Shown piece after piece: positions 1 to 5,772 of a DNA stretch of 15,963 nt. Source of the stretch: Rickettsiales bacterium (lineage in GTDB: Bacteria > Pseudomonadota > Alphaproteobacteria > Rickettsiales > UBA3002); NCBI GenBank assembly GCA_027489915.1, contig JAIXZB010000086.1, forward strand, positions 1 through 15,963. Direction: 5' to 3'. Both the position numbers and the translations under genes were made by a program. The first letter of the stretch is position 1; every line of letters starts with the position of its first letter. A model generated the notes under the pieces. That model saw only the letters and a list, made by a program, of their open reading frames with translations, was not told the DNA's origin and searched no databases.

Positions 1-119
1 CCCTTCTCCGCCAACACCTTCGTAATCGCAGCCGTCAACGACGTCTTGCCATGATCCACGTGACCAATCGTCCCAATGTTACAATGCGGTTTCGTCCGTT
101 CAAACTTTTCCTTAGCCAT
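1..119 (-). CDS. tuf: Elongation factor Tu, N-terminal fragment (partial)
   Basis: EF-Tu is the GTPase that delivers aminoacyl-tRNA to the ribosome. Only the first 39 codons lie in the window; the gene runs off the left edge. Read on the minus strand, the protein begins MAKEKFERTKPHCNIGTIGH and continues into VDHGKTSLTAA, which contains the G1/P-loop GHVDHGKT that is near-invariant in EF-Tu. The ATG is complementary to bases 117-119, and a GGAG ribosome binding site (bases 129-132 on the plus strand) sits 9 bases upstream. It is divergent from every other gene here. It lies on the G-rich strand, the usual place for a very highly expressed gene. Identification is firm; whether it is one of two tuf copies cannot be seen. 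Confidence 0.97.
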   Translation of the reverse strand, partial: MAKEKFERTKPHCNIGTIGHVDHGKTSLTAAITKVLAEK

Positions 120-299
120 TGTCAAAATCTCCATACATTCGACATAAGTTTATCACGCGCGCGCACCTGCGCTCCAGCGCGTAAGATGGCGCGTATCTAG
201 CGTAATTGTCTGCTCGGCACAAGTGGTTTTCTAAAGCCTGCACCCAAGCCCACCCACAAAAAGCAAAATCCTATCCCACCACTTACACTTTTTTAACCT
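120..299 (-). promoter_or_regulatory. tuf leader / divergent intergenic region
   Basis: This 180-base gap separates tuf from the first plus-strand gene and must hold the tuf promoter or the end of an upstream unit. On the minus strand it contains the tuf ribosome binding site (129-132) and a GC-rich inverted repeat at 169-180 (GCGCT, two bases, AGCGC) that would fold within the mRNA leader. A weak minus-strand promoter-like pair, TTGTGC then 17 bases then TAGATA, lies upstream of the hairpin, but each hexamer matches consensus at only about half its positions. No tRNA or small open frame is evident. Confidence 0.35.
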
Positions 300-854
300 A
301 TGCTCTGTATTCTGAGCAGTATGTTAAATAAATTACAGTCACTTGTATCTACTCATCCACAGGCAAATCCACATGCCGTGGCCTCTATCCAGTGGCAGAA
401 GCAGCATTACCAAAATAATGCCATCGGCAGTGTAATCCAACGTTTGGCCGAAACCGTGGAAGGTGCAAACAGCTCCGCCCAACCTTACCTGCTTACCCTT
501 GAAGGAGCAGATACACGCAACAGTCACTTAGGTCCCTATCACCTCACCCCCGTGTGGAATGACGCATTAAAAACCTTGAAAATTGAAATCAGTAACGACC
601 GAATCTACACCCCAGACAGCGATGTAATCACCACTATTAATCTGCCAATTGCCCTCATCAAAGATCAACTTACAACCCTCAGCAAAGAATCGCCATCCGC
701 CAACGCATCCACCGTGGCCAAAAACACTGGCAGCATCGCCATCCGCGAATATATGATGAATCTCCACATCACCCCAAGCGATAGCTTAGCGCGCGGCCTG
801 TTCGAAGCGCTCGTTGGCATCCACAACGAACGCAGCCAGTGCAAAGGGCGTTAA
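300..854 (+). CDS. Hypothetical protein (184 aa, possible paralogue of next gene)
   Basis: I do not recognise this protein. It has no signal peptide or membrane segment and is mixed alpha/beta in character. A central stretch around residues 64-97 reads like beta strands and carries GPYHL (78-82) followed by N87 and A89. The next gene has GPFTL with N and A at the same spacing, and both have an R-[DE]-Y motif nearer the C-terminus, so the two may be diverged duplicates. The start is uncertain: ATG at 300 has no ribosome binding site, and an in-frame ATG at 321 is preceded only by a weak GAG. It ends in TAA, 75 bases before the next gene. Function unknown. Confidence 0.6.
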   Translation: MLCILSSMLNKLQSLVSTHPQANPHAVASIQWQKQHYQNNAIGSVIQRLAETVEGANSSAQPYLLTLEGADTRNSHLGPYHLTPVWNDALKTLKIEISNDRIYTPDSDVITTINLPIALIKDQLTTLSKESPSANASTVAKNTGSIAIREYMMNLHITPSDSLARGLFEALVGIHNERSQCKGR

Positions 855-929
855 CATAGTATCACACAACCTTCATACACTATTGCAGCACTAGCGCTAA
901 TAATAGCTTGTAAAAAACACGAGGAACAC

Positions 930-1418
930 ATGGCAAACGTATTCTGGCACAACGAAAACCCAACAGGCGATGAGAAGCTATTCGCAGAAAAGCTCGAATC
1001 CTTGGGCGCGCTAACTGTAACAAACACACAAGGGGCGCAACTGAAGGGTCCTTTTACCCTTGATATCCAGCATAACAAAGCAAAAGGGTATGCGATTCAC
1101 ATCACGCCACAAGGCACCAAGGAACCCATCATATTCCACATTGAAAGTGGTACGCTCGAAGAAGCCGATATCAAAGGTGTTGCAGACTATTACATAGAGC
1201 GCAAAAGACCTAACTACACACCAGACCCCGCTATCGATACAAACGACGTACGTGATTATTTTTGCCGCACATTAGGAACTGAAATACAAAATGCACTAGC
1301 ATCCCGCGTAACCGACATGGGCAGCACCTCCCATTACCTCGCAAGCCGCATACTCGACATGGAAATTTCCACCCGCATGCGTATCAACGACACGCCATCC
1401 GAACGCAGCCGCGCGTAA
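930..1418 (+). CDS. Hypothetical protein (162 aa)
   Basis: This is an unrecognised soluble protein beginning MANVFWHNENPTG, with no signal peptide or membrane segment. The start is well supported: GAGG at 921-924 lies five bases before the ATG. Residues 26-59 look like a small beta-rich unit with GPFTL (40-44), N49 and A51, matching the spacing of a motif in the preceding protein. The C-terminal third, with VRDYF and a long amphipathic run, looks helical. The gene ends 46 bases before tRNA-Gly and points the same way. Reading frame and ribosome binding site make it a convincing gene, but no function can be assigned. Confidence 0.75.
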   Translation: MANVFWHNENPTGDEKLFAEKLESLGALTVTNTQGAQLKGPFTLDIQHNKAKGYAIHITPQGTKEPIIFHIESGTLEEADIKGVADYYIERKRPNYTPDPAIDTNDVRDYFCRTLGTEIQNALASRVTDMGSTSHYLASRILDMEISTRMRINDTPSERSRA

Positions 1419-1424
1419 CAACTA

Positions 1425-1452
1425 TTGCACCCCGCAATAAATAATGTATGAA
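1425..1452 (+). promoter_or_regulatory. Candidate promoter for tRNA-Gly
   Basis: TTGCAC (1425-1430), a 16-base spacer and TATGAA (1447-1452) would place transcription start about six bases before the tRNA. The match to consensus is only moderate. The -35 part overlaps a perfect 6-bp inverted repeat, TATTGC (1423-1428) with GCAATA (1434-1439) around an ACCCC loop. That repeat could instead be a weak transcription-ending hairpin of the preceding gene, although no T-run follows. Confidence 0.25.
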
Positions 1453-1464
1453 CACACCCAGTGA

Positions 1465-1538
1465 GCGGGTGTAGCTTAGTGGTAAAGTTCCAGCCTTCCA
1501 AGCTGGCCATGTGGGTTCGATTCCCATCACCCGCTCCA
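1465..1538 (+). tRNA. tRNA-Gly (anticodon TCC)
   Basis: A complete cloverleaf can be drawn by hand. The acceptor stem GCGGGTG (1465-1471) pairs with CACCCGC (1528-1534). The D-stem GCTT pairs with AAGT. The anticodon stem CCAGC (1490-1494) pairs with GCTGG (1502-1506) around loop CTTCCAA. The T-stem GTGGG (1511-1515) pairs with CCCAT (1523-1527) around TTCGATT. The anticodon TCC at 1497-1499 reads GGA/GGG glycine codons. The discriminator base is T1535, and the CCA end is encoded (1536-1538). It is 74 bases long with one G-T pair each in the D- and T-stems, which is normal. Confidence 0.97.
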
Positions 1539-1560
1539 TTCACACAACCATCATCAATCC

Positions 1561-1580
1561 GTCACTAAATCGTCACTAAA
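1561..1580 (+). repeat. Short tandem direct repeat after tRNA-Gly
   Basis: GTCACTAAA occurs twice (1561-1569 and 1572-1580), separated by TC, giving an 11-base period. It lies between tRNA-Gly and the PDZ-protein gene. Two copies are too few to imply a mobile-element end or a defined regulator site, and no tRNA 3'-end duplicate was seen nearby. Confidence 0.5.
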
Positions 1581-1618
1581 CGCTACTACCCCTAACCTGT
1601 ATCAAAGGGGAGTATAGC

Positions 1619-2059
1619 ATGGACCTCACCAACCGCTTCAACGCCAAAACCTATTGCGGCATCGGCATAAGCATCAAAGAAACCGAGCAGGGCTATAGCA
1701 TCGGCTTAGTGGATAGCTTCATCCCAACACCCGCACAAAAATCAGGAATCGAGAATGGTGATAGGCTGCTTCGCATCCAAACTCCTCGGGGCTTGGTCAC
1801 CCCATCCTCAAACGAAGATTTCAACAATAATCTGCGCGGGCCCCAGGGCAGCACCGTCACACTCGAAATTCAGCGCAAACATGCAGATGCGCCTGAACTG
1901 CTAACCTTAACACGCGATGTCATCATCGTGCGCGAACGCCACACATGGCAAGGTGCCATTCCCTACCCCATCTACGATCACCCGCACCGCTGCCAGATGA
2001 ACCTCAGCGCACTTCCCACCCCTGCACAATCAGCACACTCCTCACAAACGCGCGGCTAA
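1619..2059 (+). CDS. Stand-alone PDZ-domain protein (S41-protease type PDZ)
   Basis: This is a 146-residue protein made almost entirely of one PDZ domain. GIGISIKE near residue 14, the run PAQKSGIENGDRLLRI and the segment LRGPQGSTVTLEIQR followed by LTRDVI match the PDZ layout of carboxyl-terminal processing (S41) proteases, where this domain recognises substrate C-termini. No peptidase domain follows: after RDVI there is a short tail of about 45 residues, ending with low-complexity Ser/Ala/Pro. No signal peptide is seen, so it appears cytoplasmic. The start is well supported by GGGGAG at 1607-1612, six bases before ATG. It could be a free-standing adaptor or the remnant of a Ctp protease; the sequence does not decide. 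Confidence 0.8.
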   Translation: MDLTNRFNAKTYCGIGISIKETEQGYSIGLVDSFIPTPAQKSGIENGDRLLRIQTPRGLVTPSSNEDFNNNLRGPQGSTVTLEIQRKHADAPELLTLTRDVIIVRERHTWQGAIPYPIYDHPHRCQMNLSALPTPAQSAHSSQTRG

Positions 2060-2108
2060 TACACAAGCAATCTTGACCAAAGATGCTAATTCGGCATAAG
2101 TTCACAGG

Positions 2109-3410
2109 ATGAAAATCAGCAGGCGTCATTTTTTAGCCTCCGTAACAGCACTCGCTGGAGCCGCCGTCGGCGGTGCGCTACTGCAAAATCAAACCACACC
2201 CAACTATGCAGCATTAGCCGCACCCACAAGCAAGCCCTCGGGCCTGCCAAAAGGTCTGAAAATTCTCACTGCCGGTCGTGAAGCTGGGAGGTATCCCTAT
2301 GCATCATCATTGTTCGATGCAAAAGAATCGGTTGTTACTGCTGTTGATGTAGATTCAGGTGCTATCACGCAACAGCTTGTCCCCGTACAAAATGCACATC
2401 ACATCATTGCCCTGCCAGAGAGGGGAGAATTACTCATCCCCCCTCGCCATTTCGCAAGTATGGCGATTACAGACCTCTCCTGCCGAAAAATCATCAAGCA
2501 AGTAAGCGCACCATCAGGCTATCTATATAGTGGGCACGCCGTTGTCTTACCCAATAAAAATATAGCGATTTTTTCACTCTTCGATGAAAGTCAGAAACGC
2601 CGCAGCGTACTTGGAATTTTTGATCTGCAGTCACAAAATTTTATAGATTTAAAGCCATCAAGTGGCACCGAAGCTCACGATATGGCCTTGCTAAATAACA
2701 GCACACAACTTGCCGTCGGCCACTACGGTGTAGCAGAATATGATACAGACAGCGATAGCGCTACATCATCAAAAAAGAAACGTATTTACCCTTCACTCAG
2801 CCGATTCAACCTTGATACATTCGAAGAAATCGATTCCACAGAAGTAAAAATAAAAGGGAGGCTTTCACATGTATGCTCAGATAATAATACCCAAGTATTC
2901 GGAGTCGTAGAAAGCTACATTAACGCAACACCAAATAATCATTATTCAAAAGCCGAAATTGCGAAACGCACATCACACCTCATGGGCGAAAAACCATGGG
3001 CACTTTCCCCATATGATATACTCAACGCCGATGGCATCGCCATACCAACAGGCATGCTAGAGTTTCAAGTCGGAAAGAAAGGCTATACACACCACTTCAT
3101 AAACGCGCACGTACAGCGCAGGCCTCAGAGCATTATATTCCACAAACACACGGGAAAAACCATCGCGGCCTATGTTTATTCCAGCCAGTTTATTGTGCTA
3201 AGTAAAGATGGCTCTCAAACGGCACATCCCGCACACGAAACAGCAGTTCCCTACCCCATAGGATTATCCGACATCGCAGGCACACCCTATTTCGTCGCCG
3301 CAGGAATGATGGATAATATAAGCATCATCGATGCAAGGAACATGAAACTCGTAGCACATTATCCATGCCACCTCTTCCGAAGTTCGCATACAACCATCTA
3401 TCAAACATAA
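2109..3410 (+). CDS. Tat-exported DUF1513-like beta-propeller protein
   Basis: The N-terminus carries a twin-arginine signal: SRRHFLAS at residues 4-11, then a hydrophobic Ala/Gly-rich stretch and a probable cleavage site near AALAA (34-38). The mature part has repeated four-stranded units typical of a propeller. SGHAVVLPNKNIAIFS, VLGIFD, GTEAHDMALL, AVGHYGV and SLSRFNLDTFEEI occur in the order seen in DUF1513 proteins, which are Tat substrates often found with iron-uptake genes. Those iron genes are absent here. Length (433 residues) is somewhat above the usual size, with a Ser/Lys insertion near residues 215-225. The ribosome binding site is poor: AGG directly abuts the ATG. The signal and fold are convincing; the family call is by motif pattern, and the biochemical role is unknown. 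Confidence 0.7.
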   Translation: MKISRRHFLASVTALAGAAVGGALLQNQTTPNYAALAAPTSKPSGLPKGLKILTAGREAGRYPYASSLFDAKESVVTAVDVDSGAITQQLVPVQNAHHIIALPERGELLIPPRHFASMAITDLSCRKIIKQVSAPSGYLYSGHAVVLPNKNIAIFSLFDESQKRRSVLGIFDLQSQNFIDLKPSSGTEAHDMALLNNSTQLAVGHYGVAEYDTDSDSATSSKKKRIYPSLSRFNLDTFEEIDSTEVKIKGRLSHVCSDNNTQVFGVVESYINATPNNHYSKAEIAKRTSHLMGEKPWALSPYDILNADGIAIPTGMLEFQVGKKGYTHHFINAHVQRRPQSIIFHKHTGKTIAAYVYSSQFIVLSKDGSQTAHPAHETAVPYPIGLSDIAGTPYFVAAGMMDNISIIDARNMKLVAHYPCHLFRSSHTTIYQT

Positions 3411-3458
3411 ACAAATTGCTCAGCTAACCTTTACTAACCCCACCTGCCATGCTACCCC

Positions 3459-4379
3459 ATGCGCATGCATGGCGGAAAACCACATCACCATCACCACCCA
3501 GCGCAACCAGCGGCGAATGCGCAGCATCACCGCTTAATGCGCCTTGCCACCTATGCATCGGTCAGTGTTGCCATCAGCCTCATCATCGCCAAAGGCATCG
3601 TCTGGTGGGTAAGCGATTCACTCGCCATGCTCTCCTCCCTCACCGATTCTTTGTTCGATGTTGTCACTTCCATCATCAACCTGCTCGCCGTGCGCTACGC
3701 CCTCAAGCCTGCCGATGATGACCACCGCTATGGTCATTCAGGCATCGAAGACATAGCAGGGCTTGCGCAGTTCACCTTCATTGTGGGCTCCATGCTCGTC
3801 ATCACCCTGCAATCGGTCGAGCGTATCTATAATCCCGAACCGCTCACGCACGAATTTTGGGGCATCGCCGTATCTGCATTTGGCGTCGTCATAACAGGTG
3901 CACTCGTCACCTTCCAAACCTATGTCGCGCGCATGACAGGTTCACTCATCATCGCCTCCGACCGCGCCCATTACGCGAGCGATATTTTCTTCAACTTAGG
4001 CGTCATGGCTGCGTTTGGCTGCTCCATGTTCTTCAACATCACCTGGGCCGATCCAGTATTTGCCATCGGCATCGCCCTCATCGTGCTCTGGGCCACGCGC
4101 GATATTGGCATCCGCGCCTTCAACAACCTAATGAACCGCGAAATGCCCGACTCCGATCGCAACCGAATCCTTGCCGCACTCGAAACCATCGAAGGCGTGC
4201 AAAGCTTCAGCAACCTCAAAACCCGCTACCTTGGCACCAAAGCCATCATTCAGGTCGATATCGCACTTAGCAGCACCCTGTCTTTCACCGAAGCCCATAC
4301 CATCACCCACAATGTCGAACATACGCTAGCTGCGCTATTTTCCAGCGCAGAAGTGATGGTACACCCCGATCCATTATGA
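3459..4379 (+). CDS. fieF: Cation diffusion facilitator, FieF type (Zn/Fe/Cd efflux)
   Basis: This is an inner-membrane proton-coupled exporter of divalent metal, 306 residues with six membrane segments. The transport site of FieF is intact: D63 and D67 in TM2 and H171 and D175 in TM5, all offset by 18 from the E. coli positions. The loop site (D86, H89, H93 in DDDHRYGH) is also kept. In the cytoplasmic domain only part of the binuclear zinc site remains (H280, H302, D304); two histidines expected near residues 250 and 267 are replaced. The N-terminus has a His-rich tail (HHHHH at 9-13, HH at 23-24) ahead of TM1 that could bind metal. No clear ribosome binding site precedes ATG 3459; ATG 3465 is an alternative two codons in. 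It ends 35 bases before the next gene. Confidence 0.92.
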   Translation: MRMHGGKPHHHHHPAQPAANAQHHRLMRLATYASVSVAISLIIAKGIVWWVSDSLAMLSSLTDSLFDVVTSIINLLAVRYALKPADDDHRYGHSGIEDIAGLAQFTFIVGSMLVITLQSVERIYNPEPLTHEFWGIAVSAFGVVITGALVTFQTYVARMTGSLIIASDRAHYASDIFFNLGVMAAFGCSMFFNITWADPVFAIGIALIVLWATRDIGIRAFNNLMNREMPDSDRNRILAALETIEGVQSFSNLKTRYLGTKAIIQVDIALSSTLSFTEAHTITHNVEHTLAALFSSAEVMVHPDPL

Positions 4380-4414
4380 TATAACCCTATTGTCACCCAC
4401 ACAAGGATTCGCCC

Positions 4415-4897
4415 ATGCGTCACCCACTCGTTTCCATTTCTGTTTGCGCAATTAGCCTGTGCATGCTCAGCACCACTGCTCTGGCCGAAAAACCTGCGCG
4501 TGAGTCTATCGATATTGAAATGCCATCGGCTCCCCCCACACCACCAAAAATAGAAATGCCCAAACCGACTCCCATCCCAGACCTTTCAAAAAACATGCCC
4601 AAACCTCCCGTATTTGACCCCAACACCACACTTGTAACAGTAAATGCAAAAGGGCTGGATAAAGGCATAACGCTCGATGCATTTCTGGCCGAAGCCAAAG
4701 AAGAATTCGCCCGTCGCGACACCAACAAAGATGGCACCCTCACCACATCCGACATGCCCAAACCGCCGAAAATAAATACCAGCGCGCTCCCTGGTGGCAA
4801 GCCACCTGAGCTAATGAAGTTCACCCCACCCAAACCACCCACCTTCGAACCGCCTGCAATCCCCAAACCTCCCTCAGTAGAAGTGGTAAAACCTTAA
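4415..4897 (+). CDS. Secreted proline-rich protein with single EF-hand loop
   Basis: I do not recognise this 160-residue protein as a named family. It starts after a good AAGGA site (4403-4407) and has a Sec signal peptide ending in TALA, with cleavage expected after A24, so it is periplasmic or exported. A near-canonical EF-hand calcium loop spans D102-D113 (DTNKDGTLTTSD), with Asp instead of the usual Glu at position 12. The rest is extended and Pro/Lys-rich, with repeats of the form MPKP/MPKPP at 48-51, 61-65 and 114-118, and IPKPP at 149-153. It sits between the metal exporter and rlmB, with short gaps on both sides. Calcium binding is inferred from the loop alone; the proline spacing suggests a stalk or linker role. 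Confidence 0.75.
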   Translation: MRHPLVSISVCAISLCMLSTTALAEKPARESIDIEMPSAPPTPPKIEMPKPTPIPDLSKNMPKPPVFDPNTTLVTVNAKGLDKGITLDAFLAEAKEEFARRDTNKDGTLTTSDMPKPPKINTSALPGGKPPELMKFTPPKPPTFEPPAIPKPPSVEVVKP

Positions 4898-4925
4898 TAA
4901 TTATTCGCGCCCTAAAGGTAATTTC

Positions 4926-5711
4926 GTGTCCAAACATTCCCATCACAGCCACGAGCATGGCAACCGCAACGGCAAACGTGGCCAGCGCGGCACCGCCAAA
5001 AACACCCAGCGCAGCGGCAGCTATTGGCTGTATGGGGCACATGCCGTCGCCTCCGCCCTCTCCAACGAACAGCGTAAAGTGCGCCGTATTTTAAGCTTAC
5101 GCGACACCGCCTTCGCCTACCCACTCGAATCACACCACCCCCGCCCCGAAATTATGGAGCAAAAGGAAATGGTGCTTCTTCTCGGGCCCGATTCGGTGCA
5201 TCAAGGCATCGCCATCGAAGTCGAACCGCTAGAGCAACCCTTCATCGAAGAGGTGATTCGTGGCGACAAACCCCTTATCATCCTCGATCAAGTCACCGAC
5301 CCCCACAATGTCGGCGCTATCCTGCGCTCCGCCGCCGCCTTCGACGCTGCTGCCGTTATCATCCCCAAAGACCATTCCGCTGGCGAAACCGCCGTCATGG
5401 CCAAAGCGGCAAGCGGCGCGCTCGATATTGTGCCACTCGTCACCGTCACCAACTTGGCCACAGCACTGCGCGACATTCAGCAGGCAGGCTACTGGGTGGC
5501 AGGATTATCGGGCGATGCCACGCAAACCTTTGCCGAGGCAAAACTCAGCAAAAAAACCGCTCTCGTACTGGGTGCAGAAGGCAAAGGCATGCGCCGCCTC
5601 ACTGCCGAAGTATGCGATATTCTTGTTAAGTTACCGATAGATAGCCGCATGGAGTCGCTCAACGTAAGTAATGCCGCCGCCATCGCGCTATTCTGCCTCT
5701 ACAGCGCCTAA
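4926..5711 (+). CDS. rlmB: 23S rRNA (guanosine-2'-O-)-methyltransferase RlmB / TrmH family
   Basis: This is a SPOUT methyltransferase that 2'-O-methylates a guanosine in 23S rRNA using S-adenosylmethionine. The three family motifs are present: motif 1 DPHNVGAILR (N128, R134), motif 2 LGAEGKGM (215-222) and motif 3 LPIDSRMESLNVSNA (236-250) with E243 and N246, which form the knotted cofactor site. An N-terminal substrate-binding domain (about 32-100, starting WLYGAHAV) is typical of RlmB/TrmH. The first 30 residues are a His/Arg/Gly-rich disordered extension. The start is GTG at 4926, set by AAAGG at 4914-4918. Length (261) is normal. The exact methylation target is assigned by family resemblance, and another TrmH-group target is possible. 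Confidence 0.9.
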   Translation: MSKHSHHSHEHGNRNGKRGQRGTAKNTQRSGSYWLYGAHAVASALSNEQRKVRRILSLRDTAFAYPLESHHPRPEIMEQKEMVLLLGPDSVHQGIAIEVEPLEQPFIEEVIRGDKPLIILDQVTDPHNVGAILRSAAAFDAAAVIIPKDHSAGETAVMAKAASGALDIVPLVTVTNLATALRDIQQAGYWVAGLSGDATQTFAEAKLSKKTALVLGAEGKGMRRLTAEVCDILVKLPIDSRMESLNVSNAAAIALFCLYSA

Positions 5712-5743
5712 CCTTAACATATTTGTAATATTTCTGGTGTATC

Positions 5744-5762
5744 CTGATGAATGAAACATCAG
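5744..5762 (+). promoter_or_regulatory. Hairpin overlapping the ribosome binding site of the 5773 gene
   Basis: CTGATG (5744-5749) and CATCAG (5757-5762) form a perfect 6-bp stem around a 7-base loop. The last two stem bases are the first two of the AGAGGA ribosome binding site (5761-5766), so folding could partly mask it. It may be a translational control element or chance; there is no T-run to make it a terminator. Confidence 0.35.
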
Positions 5763-5772
5763 AGGATTCAGC

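Noticed and set aside
1539..1620. Integration site at the 3' end of tRNA-Gly
   Set aside because: No integrase gene and no duplicate of the tRNA 3' end were seen in the window; the only repeat is a short two-copy tandem of nine bases.
4420..4866. Minus-strand open frame of 148 residues opposite the proline-rich secreted protein
   Set aside because: Its Gly/Ser/Val-rich composition follows from the complement of Pro-rich codons; the plus-strand gene has a signal peptide, an EF-hand and a good ribosome binding site.
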